Source of the DNA: VKMB-3413 sp041027365
GTDB taxonomy: Bacteria; Pseudomonadota; Alphaproteobacteria; Rhizobiales; Rhizobiaceae
Reading direction: 5' to 3'
Length of the DNA stretch: 64,000 bases
Assembly: GCF_041027365.1 (NCBI RefSeq)
Contig: NZ_JBFTEH010000007.1
Location: 186,001-250,000 of the forward strand
The translations under genes were made by a program, and so were the position numbers. Positions within the stretch are counted from its first letter, which is position 1; every line of letters starts with the position of its first letter. Positions 44,470 to 53,580 of the stretch are shown piece by piece. Below the pieces are notes generated by a model, which saw only the letters and a program-made list of their open reading frames with translations, ran no database searches and was not told the DNA's origin.

Positions 44470-46965
44470 TCAGGAGCGGCGGGGCACCCGCGGGACGGCG
44501 CTGGTCCGGCGCTCGGCGCGAGCGCCGTCGCCTTCGTCCTCCGCTTCGGCGGTGTCATCGCCGTCGTCCTCGTCGAACTCCTCGTCGCCCTCATCCTCGT
44601 CGAAGTCGGAGCCATCGGCCGCGACCTTCGCGCGGCGCTTCGCTTCACCCTTCTTCGCCTTGCCGGGCGGCAGTTCGTCCGCAATCGCTTCCAGCGCGAG
44701 CTTCTTCGCGCCGTCCTCGCCCTCGGTCACGGTCACCTTGACCGTGCCGCCGCGCTTCAGCTTGCCGAACAGCACCTCGTCGGCCAGCGGCCGCTTGATG
44801 TGCTCCTGGATGACGCGGCCGAGCGGACGCGCACCCATGTTCTCGTCGTAGCCCTTCTCGGCGAGCCAGGCGATCGCCTCCGGCGACAGCTCGAAGATGA
44901 CGCCACGCTCGGAGAGCTGGGCCTCCAGCTGCATGACGAACTTCTCGACCACCTGGTGGATCACCGGCGTCGGCAGCGCCCCGAACGGGATGATCGCGTC
45001 GAGGCGGTTGCGGAACTCCGGCGTGAACAGGCGGTTGATCGCCTCCTCGTCCGCACCGGTTCGCTTGGAATGCCCGAAGCCGATCGCGGCCTTGGCCATG
45101 TCGGCCGCGCCCGCGTTCGTCGTCATGATCAGGATGACATTGCGGAAGTCGATCTGCTTGCCGTTGTGGTCCGTCAGCTTGCCATGGTCCATGACCTGCA
45201 GAAGGATGTTGAAGAGGTCCGGATGCGCCTTCTCGATCTCGTCCAGCAACAGCACGCAGTGCGGATGCTGGTCGATGCCGTCGGTCAGCAGGCCGCCCTG
45301 GTCGAAGCCGACATAGCCCGGAGGGGCGCCGATCAGCCGCGACACCGTGTGCCGCTCCATGTACTCCGACATGTCGAAGCGCAGGAGCTCCACCCCGAGG
45401 GCCGACGCCAGCTGGCGTGCGACCTCGGTCTTGCCGACGCCGGTCGGCCCCGAGAACAGGTACGAGCCGATCGGCTTGTCCGGCTCGCGCAGGCCCGCCC
45501 GGGCGAGCTTGATCGCCGAGGTGAGGTTCTCGATCGCCGCGTCCTGGCCGTAGACGACACGCTTCAGCTGCTCGTCGAGATGGGCGAGCACCTCCTCGTC
45601 GTCCTTGGAGACCGCCTTCGGCGGGATCCGCGCCATGGTCGCGACCGTCGCCTCGATCTCCTTGACCCCGATCTGCTTCTTCCGCTTGTTCTCCGGCAGC
45701 AGCATCTGCGAGGCCCCGGTCTCGTCGATCACGTCGATCGCCTTGTCCGGCAGCTTCCGGTCGTTGATGTAGCGGGCCGAGAGTTCCACCGCCGACTTGA
45801 TGGCGTCGTTGGTGTACTTCACCTTGTGGAAGTCCTCGAAATACGGCTTCAGCCCCTTGAGGATCGACACGGCGTCGTCGATCGACGGCTCCTTGACGTC
45901 GATCTTCTGGAAACGCCGGACGAGCGCCCGATCCTTCTCGAAGAACTGCCGGTACTCCTTGTAGGTCGTCGAGCCGATGCAGCGGATCGCGCCGGAGGAG
46001 AGCGCCGGCTTCAACAGGTTCGACGCGTCCATCGCGCCGCCCGACGTCGCGCCGGCGCCGATCACCGTATGGATCTCGTCGATGAACAGGACCGCGCCCG
46101 GATACTCCTCGAGTTCCTTCACGACCTGCTTCAGCCGCTCCTCGAAGTCGCCGCGATAGCGCGTGCCGGCGAGCAGCGTGCCCATGTCGAGCGAGAAGAT
46201 CGTCGCGTCGGCGAGCACTTCCGGCACGTCGCCCTCGACGACGCGCTTGGCGAGGCCCTCGGCGATCGCCGTCTTGCCGACGCCGGGATCGCCGACATAG
46301 AGCGGGTTGTTCTTGGAGCGCCGGCAGAGCACCTGGATCGTCCGGTTGATCTCCTCGGCGCGACCGATGAGCGGATCGATCCGGCCGTTGCGGGCCTTTT
46401 CGTTCAGGTTGATGCAATAGGCGCTGAGCGCGTCCTGCGCGGTCTTGCGCTTGCCGTCCTCGTCCTGGCCCACGGTCGACTGTTCATCCTCCGCCCCGCG
46501 CAGCGGCCGGCTCTCGGATGCGCCCGGACGCTTCGAAATCCCATGCGAAATGAAATTCACGGCGTCGTAACGGGTCATCTCCTGCTCCTGCAGGAAATAG
46601 GCCGCATGGCTTTCGCGCTCGGCGAAGATCGCGACGAGCACGTTGGCGCCCGTCACCTCTTCCCGGCCGGAAGACTGGACATGGATGACCGCCCGCTGGA
46701 TCACGCGATGGAACCCGGCAGTCGGCTTGGAATCCTCGTCGTGCCCGGTGACGAGATTGGCGAGTTCGGTGTCGATGTAGGAGGTCAGATTTTTTCTGAG
46801 AAGATCGATGTCGACGCTGCAGCCCCGCATCACGGCGGCAGCATCCTTGTCCTCGAGAAGCGCCAGAAGCAGATGCTCCAGCGTCGCAAATTCTTGGCGG
46901 CGCTCGTTGGCAAAAGTCAGGGCCTGATGAAGCGACTTCTCAAGGCTTTGCGAAAATGTCGGCAA
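44470..46965 (-). CDS. clpA: ATP-dependent Clp protease ATP-binding subunit ClpA
   Basis: 831 residues. N domain (1-150) with the two Clp repeats, AAA-1 with Walker A GDPGVGKTAIAEGL, AAA-2 with Walker A SGPTGVGKTEVARQLA and the IGF-type ClpP-binding loop in AAIGFGHSK. It unfolds substrates for ClpP. The normal ClpA end is near GDGTVKVTV-like residues (here TVKVTVTEGEDG); about 65 residues beyond are added, first Lys-rich, then strongly acidic (DEDEGDEEFDEDDGDD), then basic. The clpS gene lies 8 bases upstream in the same operon. Confidence 0.97.
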   Translation of the reverse strand: MPTFSQSLEKSLHQALTFANERRQEFATLEHLLLALLEDKDAAAVMRGCSVDIDLLRKNLTSYIDTELANLVTGHDEDSKPTAGFHRVIQRAVIHVQSSGREEVTGANVLVAIFAERESHAAYFLQEQEMTRYDAVNFISHGISKRPGASESRPLRGAEDEQSTVGQDEDGKRKTAQDALSAYCINLNEKARNGRIDPLIGRAEEINRTIQVLCRRSKNNPLYVGDPGVGKTAIAEGLAKRVVEGDVPEVLADATIFSLDMGTLLAGTRYRGDFEERLKQVVKELEEYPGAVLFIDEIHTVIGAGATSGGAMDASNLLKPALSSGAIRCIGSTTYKEYRQFFEKDRALVRRFQKIDVKEPSIDDAVSILKGLKPYFEDFHKVKYTNDAIKSAVELSARYINDRKLPDKAIDVIDETGASQMLLPENKRKKQIGVKEIEATVATMARIPPKAVSKDDEEVLAHLDEQLKRVVYGQDAAIENLTSAIKLARAGLREPDKPIGSYLFSGPTGVGKTEVARQLASALGVELLRFDMSEYMERHTVSRLIGAPPGYVGFDQGGLLTDGIDQHPHCVLLLDEIEKAHPDLFNILLQVMDHGKLTDHNGKQIDFRNVILIMTTNAGAADMAKAAIGFGHSKRTGADEEAINRLFTPEFRNRLDAIIPFGALPTPVIHQVVEKFVMQLEAQLSERGVIFELSPEAIAWLAEKGYDENMGARPLGRVIQEHIKRPLADEVLFGKLKRGGTVKVTVTEGEDGAKKLALEAIADELPPGKAKKGEAKRRAKVAADGSDFDEDEGDEEFDEDDGDDTAEAEDEGDGARAERRTSAVPRVPRRS

Positions 46966-46973
46966 GCTTCACC

Positions 46974-47369
46974 TCAATTCTTTTCCATCACGCATTGCAG
47001 CGGATGTTGGTGCTGGCGGGCGAAATCCATCACTTGCGTGACCTTGGTCTCCGCAACCTCGTATGTATAGACCCCGCATTCGCCAACCCCATGGTTGTGC
47101 ACATGCAACATGATCCTGGTGGCCGCCTCGCGATCCTTCTGGAAGAACCGTTCGAGCACGTGGATGACGAACTCCATCGGCGTGTAATCGTCGTTCAGAA
47201 GGAGGACTCTGTAAAGGCTCGGCCGCTTGGTTTTCGGTTTCGTTCGCGTGATGACCGACGTGCCGCGGTCGGTGCCGGGCCCGTCGCTCTTGTCGGCCTG
47301 CGACGTCACGACGCCCCTTGCTTCTGCCTTTGTCAGGGCGCCCTCGTTCAATTCCACCACCATCGTCAT
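46974..47369 (-). CDS. clpS: Clp protease adaptor ClpS
   Basis: 131 residues. A disordered N-terminal extension (1-50) is followed by the ClpS fold with YRVLLLNDDYTPMEFVIHVL, which holds the N-end-rule binding residues Asn-Asp-Asp and Met, and HVHNHGVGECGVYTYEVAETK. It delivers N-degron substrates to ClpA. Two ATGs lie at 47369 and 47363. Alphaproteobacteria often have two ClpS copies; this is the clpA-linked one. Confidence 0.96.
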   Translation of the reverse strand: MTMVVELNEGALTKAEARGVVTSQADKSDGPGTDRGTSVITRTKPKTKRPSLYRVLLLNDDYTPMEFVIHVLERFFQKDREAATRIMLHVHNHGVGECGVYTYEVAETKVTQVMDFARQHQHPLQCVMEKN

Positions 47370-47479
47370 CGCGTCTATGTATGTGCCGTTCGCCGGATTT
47401 TAAGATGGCGTCACACCGCGGCAAAGGCGCCGGGAAACCTCTGATCCGGCACATTGCAGCCTTGCCGGAAGACTAACGC

Positions 47480-47504
47480 AAAAAGGCCCGGCTGGAACCG
47501 GGCC
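47480..47504 (-). terminator. Phasin gene terminator
   Basis: GGCCCGG (47485-47491) pairs with CCGGGCC (47498-47504); on the minus strand the stem is followed by TTTTTGCG. It is 74 bases past the phasin stop. Confidence 0.85.
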
Positions 47505-47577
47505 TCGCGCAATTTGATCGTCGGTCGGCACCATGGCCGGGGCGAGCGCCGCGATGCGGCGCCGCCGGTCGGAACCG

Positions 47578-47976
47578 TTAGGCGGCGACCTTCTTGTCGA
47601 TGATGTCGCCGCTTTCGCTCGCCGCCTCGCGCGTGGCCTGCCCGCCGACATTCGAGGCGCGCGTCGTCGCCTGCTCAAACGGGCGATAGGTCTCCTTGGC
47701 GATCTGCGCGTAGAGGTCGCGCAGGCGGGTCATCTGCGACATCCAGCCCTCATAGGTGCCCCGGGCGTATTCGTTCTGCACCTCGATCACCTTGTCCGGC
47801 GTCTTGGCCTGCATGAGCTTCTCGATCATCGCCGTGTGGCGCTCGTAGGACTGCTTGGTGAAGTCCGAGGTCTCGGTGGTGATCTGCTGGAAGCCCCGGC
47901 TCATCGCGGACAGCGACTTCAGCGCGTTGTCCATGGCTTCCTGGCTCAGCTTGTTGGCGTCTTCATAAATGTTCAT
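47578..47976 (-). CDS. Phasin
   Basis: 132 residues, almost entirely amphipathic helix, with the phasin_2 core (LKSLSAMSRGFQQITTETSDFTKQSYE followed by the MIEKLMQAKTPDKVIEVQ block; cited as pattern pieces). Phasins coat polyhydroxybutyrate granules and control their size. The C-terminal quarter is Ala/Thr-rich. ATG 47976 is set by the family start MNIYEDANKL. A PhaR-like site lies 83-94 bases upstream. Confidence 0.9.
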   Translation of the reverse strand: MNIYEDANKLSQEAMDNALKSLSAMSRGFQQITTETSDFTKQSYERHTAMIEKLMQAKTPDKVIEVQNEYARGTYEGWMSQMTRLRDLYAQIAKETYRPFEQATTRASNVGGQATREAASESGDIIDKKVAA

Positions 47977-48330
47977 GGGCGTGCCCTTTCCGTTCCCGTT
48001 TGCGTCCCCGCGGCTGTCTGGCGATGCCGACAGTCTTCCTTCCCCGCCATGAAAATATTGCACTGCACAAAAATCTGCAAGGGCGCGACCTTCCCTTCGG
48101 TGTCGGAGCGCCGACGCCCTGCATCGAGAGACAAATTCGATAAGCCCGCCAAAGGAATTCGCCGCATCGCCGGAAGGGTTCGGCAACCATAAACCGATTG
48201 GTAATCCCCCGGAGATTATCGTCGCCGTCATCAATTCGGTGCATCGGCTGTGGAAGACGGGATGCCAGCAGGGCTTCCTTATGATCTGCTCCCGCCACGC
48301 CGCAATTCCACGACCAGCGAGAGTAGTCGC
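47977..48330. other. Divergent region of phasin and dacA
   Basis: A 354-base gap with the promoters of both flanking genes and no gene. It is AT-richer than the surroundings in two places (48048-48080 and 48185-48240). The first holds the PhaR-like site. No strong -10/-35 pair was assigned. Confidence 0.6.
48059..48070. promoter_or_regulatory. PhaR-like site upstream of phasin
   Basis: TGCACTGCACAA matches, in all 12 positions, the consensus TGCRNYGCASMA that I recall for PhaR of Bradyrhizobium. A further CTGCA half-site lies at 48075-48079. PhaR represses phasin genes until it is titrated by PHB granules. Confidence 0.55.
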
Positions 48331-49803
48331 GTGCAATTCAATCTCGTAAGTCTGAAATCCGCTGCCGGTCAGATCTCCCGGCTGGCCGGCATGGTAGCGG
48401 TCGGAGCTGGCCTGCTCCTGTCGCAGACCGGCACCGCAGCGGCGGTCAATCCGAAATATGCCGGCTTCGTCATCGACGCCAATAACGGCCACGTCCTCTA
48501 TCAGGATCGCGCCGACGAGCCGCGCTTCCCGGCGTCCCTGACGAAGATGATGACCCTGTACCTGACCTTCGAGGCGCTGAAGGCGGGCAAGATCAAGAAG
48601 ACCGACGAGATGCCGGTGTCGGCCTATGCTGCGTCGCGGCCGCCGACGAAGCTCGGCCTCAAGCCCGGCTCGACGCTGAAGGTCGAGGACGCGATCTACG
48701 GCCTCGTGACCCTGTCGGCCAACGACGCCGCCGTGGTCCTCGCGGAATACGAGGGCGGCTCCGAGGAGGCGTTCGCGCGCCGCATGACCGCGCGGGCGCG
48801 TGAGCTCGGCATGCGCAACACGGTGTTCCGGAACGCCAACGGCCTTCCGAACGCGGAACAGCACACGACAGCGCACGACATGGCCATCCTCGGCATCGCG
48901 CTGCGCGAGCATTTTCCGCAGTATTACGGCTACTTCTCCACCCGCTCCTACAATTTCCGCGGCCGGCGCCTCGGCAACCACAACCGCGTCCTCTTCCGCG
49001 TCGACGGTGCCGACGGCATCAAGACCGGCTTCACCAACGCCTCCGGCTTCAATCTCGTCACCTCGGTCAAGCGCGGCGGCAAGAGCGTCGTCGCGGTGGT
49101 GATGGGCGGCACGTCGGCCCGCTCGCGCGACGACCACATGGTCGAGCTGCTGCACCGCTACATGCCGGAGGCGAGCACGCGTGACACCGGTCCGCTGGTC
49201 GCCAGCGTCGAGGCCTCGCCGCCGATCGTCGGGGCGCTGCCGGATGAGGGACCGATCCCGGATTCGCGGCCGATGCGCACCGCCTCGATCGACGCCAGGA
49301 TCGCCGCCGCCTATGGCTCGGCTCCCGCCGCCGAGATCGCCAACCTGCCGGAGCCGAGCAACCGTCCGATCCTCGGCCGTGACGCCATTCGCGCCGCGCT
49401 CGTCGAAGAACGCCCCGCGGGCGCCGCGAACGCCATCCTCCCGATGGTCCGCACGGTCGCCTCGCGGCAGGTCCCGACGCCGCCGGCAGCCATCCCGGGA
49501 GAGCGCGGCCTCGACCAGGACGCCACAGGTTCGGTCGCCGACCAGGCGCAGCCGTCCTCGCCCTGGGTCGTGCAGATCGCCGCGACCGATGATCCGACCA
49601 GCGCGATGTCGATGCTGAAGGCCGCACAGCGCAAGGTCGGCGGCGCGGTCGCCAAGGCCCAGCCCTTCACCGAGCCGGTGCGCAGCGGCGCCCAGAGCCT
49701 CTACCGCGCCCGCTTCGCCGGCTTCGGCTCCAAGGATCAGGCCTGGAACGCCTGTGCCGCCCTGAAGCGCGCCGACTACAACTGCTACGCAGTCGCCAAC
49801 TGA
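48331..49803 (+). CDS. D-alanyl-D-alanine carboxypeptidase with SPOR domain
   Basis: 490 residues from GTG 48331. Signal peptide (about 1-38). Peptidase S11 domain with the three penicillin-binding motifs: SLTK (Ser69, Lys72), SAN (129-131) and KTG (231-233). A Pro/Ala-rich linker (about 290-410) leads to a C-terminal SPOR domain (WVVQIAATDDPTSAM ... YNCYAVAN), which binds denuded glycan at the division septum. It trims the terminal D-Ala of peptidoglycan stem peptides. The fusion is common in alphaproteobacteria. Confidence 0.93.
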   Translation: MQFNLVSLKSAAGQISRLAGMVAVGAGLLLSQTGTAAAVNPKYAGFVIDANNGHVLYQDRADEPRFPASLTKMMTLYLTFEALKAGKIKKTDEMPVSAYAASRPPTKLGLKPGSTLKVEDAIYGLVTLSANDAAVVLAEYEGGSEEAFARRMTARARELGMRNTVFRNANGLPNAEQHTTAHDMAILGIALREHFPQYYGYFSTRSYNFRGRRLGNHNRVLFRVDGADGIKTGFTNASGFNLVTSVKRGGKSVVAVVMGGTSARSRDDHMVELLHRYMPEASTRDTGPLVASVEASPPIVGALPDEGPIPDSRPMRTASIDARIAAAYGSAPAAEIANLPEPSNRPILGRDAIRAALVEERPAGAANAILPMVRTVASRQVPTPPAAIPGERGLDQDATGSVADQAQPSSPWVVQIAATDDPTSAMSMLKAAQRKVGGAVAKAQPFTEPVRSGAQSLYRARFAGFGSKDQAWNACAALKRADYNCYAVAN

Positions 49804-49965
49804 TCCGCAGGACCGCCGGGCGGCCAGTCCGTCCGGGGGACGATCGCAGAACGGGTGCGGCCCGAAAGGACAAAAGCCGCACCGATGCATGCCGAAAAGG
49901 CGGCCGGCCTCCGGGCCCGGCCGTCCCGATCACCGAGTAAAGCGTTGCGCGTAAGAGGATTGGAC

Positions 49966-50241
49966 ATGTCGATCGACCAGCAGGGGCTCGGCCTCGACCA
50001 GACGGCGCAGGCACTGGCCGCGCCGACGGCCGCCACGGCCGGCATGCATCCCCTCCAGCAGGCCGCCCTGCGTCTCGGCGAAGCCCGCGACGGCCGGTCC
50101 CGGCTGAAGGCCAAGGAACTCGTCGGCCTCCTCCTGTCCTATGGCGCGCGGGCCTGGCGCGCCTCGCAGCCGATCAGCCACAGCCGGATCCGCGTCGGAA
50201 CGCCGAACGGAATGCCGGCGGTGCGCATGCGCTTCCGCTGA
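49966..50241 (+). CDS. Small hypothetical protein
   Basis: 91 residues that I do not recognise. ATG 49966 is preceded by AAGAGGATTGG, a good ribosome site. No signal peptide or membrane span; an Ala-rich N-terminal half, a Leu-rich helix (LKAKELVGLLLSYGARAW) and a basic tail. It is convergent with the DUF1489 gene and 162 bases after dacA. Confidence 0.5.
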   Translation: MSIDQQGLGLDQTAQALAAPTAATAGMHPLQQAALRLGEARDGRSRLKAKELVGLLLSYGARAWRASQPISHSRIRVGTPNGMPAVRMRFR

Positions 50242-50267
50242 GCCGCCACGCCCCGACCGAGCCTGCC

Positions 50268-50702
50268 TCAGAGGAGCCCCAGAACCTGCAGTTCGTGCGA
50301 CAGGTCGGGCGGCAGAAGGTCGTCGTCGGCCTCGGCGGAGAGATCGGGCGGCGCATCCTCGCTCTTGAGGTAGCGCCAGCCCTGGAAGGGCCTGCGGGGC
50401 TGAAAGCGCGTCCGCGTGAAGACCGGCTCCAGAACCAGCCGGCAACGGCCGATCCCCTCGCCATCGGTGAACGGCCGGATATCGAGCAGCCGTTGCCGGA
50501 CCTGCACCTGTCCGCGGATGACCCAATAGAGCGAGCCTCCGGCGAGAAGTTCCTCGACGCGCTTCGGTACCATCCGGGTCGTATGGATCTGCTCTTCCGC
50601 AAGTCCCGCCTGCCTTGCCGCGGCGAGACGGCCCTCGACATAAGCGATGAGTTCGTCGGGCGTATCGACGCCGACGCAGAGCTTGATGAGATGCAATGCC
50701 AT
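50268..50702 (-). CDS. DUF1489 family protein
   Basis: 144 residues matching DUF1489, a family found almost only in alphaproteobacteria: start LHLIKLCVGVDTPDEL, HTTRMVPKRVEELLAGGSLYWVIRG, RLVLEPVFTRTRFQPRRPFQGWRYL (partly quoted) and an acidic tail. No function is established. It is read away from the DUF4864 gene. Confidence 0.9.
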   Translation of the reverse strand: MALHLIKLCVGVDTPDELIAYVEGRLAAARQAGLAEEQIHTTRMVPKRVEELLAGGSLYWVIRGQVQVRQRLLDIRPFTDGEGIGRCRLVLEPVFTRTRFQPRRPFQGWRYLKSEDAPPDLSAEADDDLLPPDLSHELQVLGLL

Positions 50703-50834
50703 GGCGCCTCATATGCAGCCGGAGAGGCTGCGCGCCAAGCCGGAAGATTGCTCACGGCGAATTGAGCGCAGCCTCCATGGCCGACGCGCCCGCAACGGCC
50801 CCATGTTCCTCGCGCCAGCCCGGAGGATCCGACC

Positions 50835-51254
50835 ATGCCGCAGCGTTCTCGCCTCGCCGCCCTCGCCGCAGCATCCCTGCTCGCTCTCGCGGTGACGGCG
50901 AAAGCCGACGACGCCTCGGACATCCGGGCAGTCATCTCGGCGCAGCTTCGGGCGCTGAATGCGGACGACGGCGCCACCGCCTATTCCTACGCCGCTCCGA
51001 ACATCCAGGCGATGTTCCCGACCCCGCAGATCTTCATGGGCATGGTCGCCTCCGGCTACGACCCCGTCTACCATTCCCGCAACGCGGTCTTCGGCCCGCT
51101 CACCGCGGAGGGAACGGGGTTTCGCCAGGAGGTCTATCTGACCGACCGGAAGGGCCGGAGCTGGATCGCCAGCTATACGCTGGAACGCCAGCCCGACGGA
51201 TCGATGAAGATCACCGGCTGCGCCCTTCGCAAGGGATCCGACGTCTCGGCCTGA
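50835..51254 (+). CDS. DUF4864 periplasmic protein
   Basis: 139 residues with a signal peptide (1-24, ending TAKA). The mature part is a small NTF2-like fold of the DUF4864 family: IRAVISAQLRALNADDGATAYSYAAPNI and FMGMVASGYDPVYHSRNAVFGP (partly quoted). Function unknown. Ends 63 bases before the convergent tgt stop. Confidence 0.88.
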   Translation: MPQRSRLAALAAASLLALAVTAKADDASDIRAVISAQLRALNADDGATAYSYAAPNIQAMFPTPQIFMGMVASGYDPVYHSRNAVFGPLTAEGTGFRQEVYLTDRKGRSWIASYTLERQPDGSMKITGCALRKGSDVSA

Positions 51255-51317
51255 CCGGCACAGACTCCTTGTCGAGGCGCCTCGCCCCTTGCCTTTCGTC
51301 CTCCAGGATTCCGCAGG

Positions 51318-52451
51318 TCAGGCGTGAGCGGGCAGGTCGCCCCGCGCCCAGCCGTCCTGCGTCTCGGCGGCGAAATCCTCAAACCGGCCGGCCTCGATGG
51401 CACCGCGGATGCCGGCCATCAGCGACTGGTAATAGGCGAGGTTGTTCCAGGTCAGCAGCATGCCGCCGAGCGACTCGTCGGAGCGGACGAGGTGGTGGAG
51501 ATAGGCGCGTGAATAGTCGCGGGTCGCCGGGCAGTCGGAAGTCTCGTCCAGCGGCCGCGGATCCTCGGCGTGCCGGGCGTTCTTCAGGTTGATCTTGCCG
51601 AAGCGTGTATAGGCGAGGCCATGGCGGCCGGCCCGCGTCGGCATGACGCAGTCGAACATGTCGATGCCGCGGGCGACGGATTTCAGGATGTCGTCCGGCG
51701 TCCCGACGCCCATGAGATAGCGCGGCTTCTCCGTGGGCAGCACGGGCAGCGTCTCGTCCAGCGTCGCGAGCATGACGTCCTGCGGCTCGCCGACCGCGAG
51801 GCCGCCGACGGCGTAGCCCTTCAGGTCGAGGGCCGCGAGGCCCTGCGCCGAACGCTGGCGCAGGTCGACCTCGGTGCCGCCCTGGACGATGCCGAACATT
51901 GCCTTGCCGGGCTGGTCGCCGAACGCCGCCTTGCAGCGCTCGGCCCAGCGCAGCGACATCTCCATCGCCCGCTCGACCTCGGCCCGCTCGGCCGGCAGGC
52001 GCACGCATTCGTCGAGCTGCATCTGGATGTCGGAATCGAGCAGGCCCTGGATCTCGATCGAGCGTTCGGGCGTCAGCGAATGCACCGAGCCGTCGACATG
52101 CGAGCGGAAGGTGACGCCCTTTTCGTCGAGCTTTCTGAGCGCGGCGAGCGACATCACCTGGAAGCCGCCGGAATCGGTGAGGATCGGATACGGCCAGCGG
52201 GCGAAGTCGTGCAGGCCGCCGAGCTTGGCGACCCGCTCCGCGCCCGGGCGCAGCATCAGGTGGTAGACATTGCCGAGGATGATGTCCGCGCCGAGCTCGC
52301 GGACCTGTTCGAGATACATCGCCTTCACCGTGCCGGCGGTGCCGACCGGCATGAAGGCCGGCGTGCGCACGGTGCCGCGCGGCATCGAGACCTCGCCGCG
52401 GCGCGCCTTGCCGTCGGTGGCGATGAGGTGGAAGGTGAAATGGTCGGTCAT
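51318..52451 (-). CDS. tgt: Queuine tRNA-ribosyltransferase
   Basis: 377 residues, TIM barrel with zinc site. Exchanges guanine 34 for preQ1 in tRNAs with GUN anticodons. Catalytic Asp in ILTDSGGFQVMSL, VDGSVHSLTPE, GIVQGGTEVDLR, the second Asp in GIDMFDCVMPTRAGRHG, and zinc ligands near the C terminus; the segment AEDPRPLDETSDCPATRD carries one zinc Cys. ATG 52451 preferred to TTG 52457. Follows queA by 18 bases, the usual pair. Confidence 0.97.
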   Translation of the reverse strand: MTDHFTFHLIATDGKARRGEVSMPRGTVRTPAFMPVGTAGTVKAMYLEQVRELGADIILGNVYHLMLRPGAERVAKLGGLHDFARWPYPILTDSGGFQVMSLAALRKLDEKGVTFRSHVDGSVHSLTPERSIEIQGLLDSDIQMQLDECVRLPAERAEVERAMEMSLRWAERCKAAFGDQPGKAMFGIVQGGTEVDLRQRSAQGLAALDLKGYAVGGLAVGEPQDVMLATLDETLPVLPTEKPRYLMGVGTPDDILKSVARGIDMFDCVMPTRAGRHGLAYTRFGKINLKNARHAEDPRPLDETSDCPATRDYSRAYLHHLVRSDESLGGMLLTWNNLAYYQSLMAGIRGAIEAGRFEDFAAETQDGWARGDLPAHA

Positions 52452-52469
52452 CGTCAAATCCCGCGTCGC

Positions 52470-53558
52470 CTAGAGCCGGTCGAGCAGGCAGGCGTCGCCG
52501 TAGGAATAGAAGCGGTAGCCGGTCTCGATCGCGTGGGCATAGGCCGCCTGCATCGTCTCGAGGCCGGAAAAGGCCGAGACCAGCATGAACAGCGTCGAGC
52601 GCGGCAGGTGGAAATTGGTCATCAGCCGGTCGACGGCGCGGAAGCGGTAGCCCGGCGTGATGAAGATGTCGGTCGGGCCGGAGAACGGGCGGATCGTGCC
52701 GTCTTCGTCCGCGGCGCTTTCGAGGAGGCGCAACACCGTGGTGCCGACCGAGACGAGACGGCGGCCGCTGGCGCGCGCGGCATTCAGCCGCTCGGCCGTT
52801 GCCGCGTCGATGTGGCCGATCTCGGCATGCATGCGGTGATCGGCCGTGTCCTCGGCCTTCACCGGCAGGAAGGTCCCGGCCCCGACATGCAGCGTCAGGA
52901 ACGCGGTGGAGACGCCGCGCCCGGCGAGCCGCGCCATCAGCTCCGGCGTGAAGTGGAGCCCGGCGGTCGGCGCCGCGACGGCGCCGTTCTCGCGGGCGTA
53001 GATCGTCTGGTAATCGGCCCGGTCCTGCGCATCCTCCGGCCGTTTCGAGGCGATGTAGGGCGGCAGCGGCACGTGGCCGACGGCGGCGATGGCCTCGTCC
53101 AGTGCCGGGCCGGAAAAGTCGAAGCGCAGCAGCGCCTCGCCCGCCTCCCCACGCTCCTCGACGGTCGCGTCGAGCGAGCCGAGAAGGCAGGCGTTGCCGC
53201 CCTTCCGTCCGAAGGCGATGCGGTCCCCGACCTTCACGCGCTTGGCCGGCCGCACGAAGGCGCGCCAGCGGTCCGGCGCGACGCGCATGTGCAGCGTCGC
53301 GTCGATCTCGGCGACGCCCTGCCCCGGCAGAGCGTCCGCGCGGCGACGGATGCCGCTCAGTTGCGCCGGAATGACCCGGGTGTCGTTGAAGACGACGACA
53401 TCGCCCGGCTGGAGGAGATCCGGAAGGTCTCCCACCAGCCGGTCGCCGAGGCGCCCGTCCGTGCCCACCGTGAGCAGCCGCGCGCTCTCGCGCGGCGAAG
53501 CGGGCCGCAGCGCGATCCGCTCCTCCGGCAGCTCGAAGTCGAACAGGTCGACGCGCAT
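52470..53558 (-). CDS. queA: S-adenosylmethionine:tRNA ribosyltransferase-isomerase
   Basis: 362 residues. Adds the epoxycyclopentane ring to preQ1-tRNA, making epoxyqueuosine. Motifs: VDLFDFELPEERIALRPA start, VFNDTRVIPAQL, PLPPYI, TAGLHFTPELM and the C-terminal TDIFITPGYRF, MTNFHLPRSTLFMLVSAF and GYRFYSYGDACLL. It lies 22 bases after ppiB, and tgt follows. Confidence 0.97.
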   Translation of the reverse strand: MRVDLFDFELPEERIALRPASPRESARLLTVGTDGRLGDRLVGDLPDLLQPGDVVVFNDTRVIPAQLSGIRRRADALPGQGVAEIDATLHMRVAPDRWRAFVRPAKRVKVGDRIAFGRKGGNACLLGSLDATVEERGEAGEALLRFDFSGPALDEAIAAVGHVPLPPYIASKRPEDAQDRADYQTIYARENGAVAAPTAGLHFTPELMARLAGRGVSTAFLTLHVGAGTFLPVKAEDTADHRMHAEIGHIDAATAERLNAARASGRRLVSVGTTVLRLLESAADEDGTIRPFSGPTDIFITPGYRFRAVDRLMTNFHLPRSTLFMLVSAFSGLETMQAAYAHAIETGYRFYSYGDACLLDRL

Positions 53559-53580
53559 CGGGCTTCCCTGGGCCGGCCGA

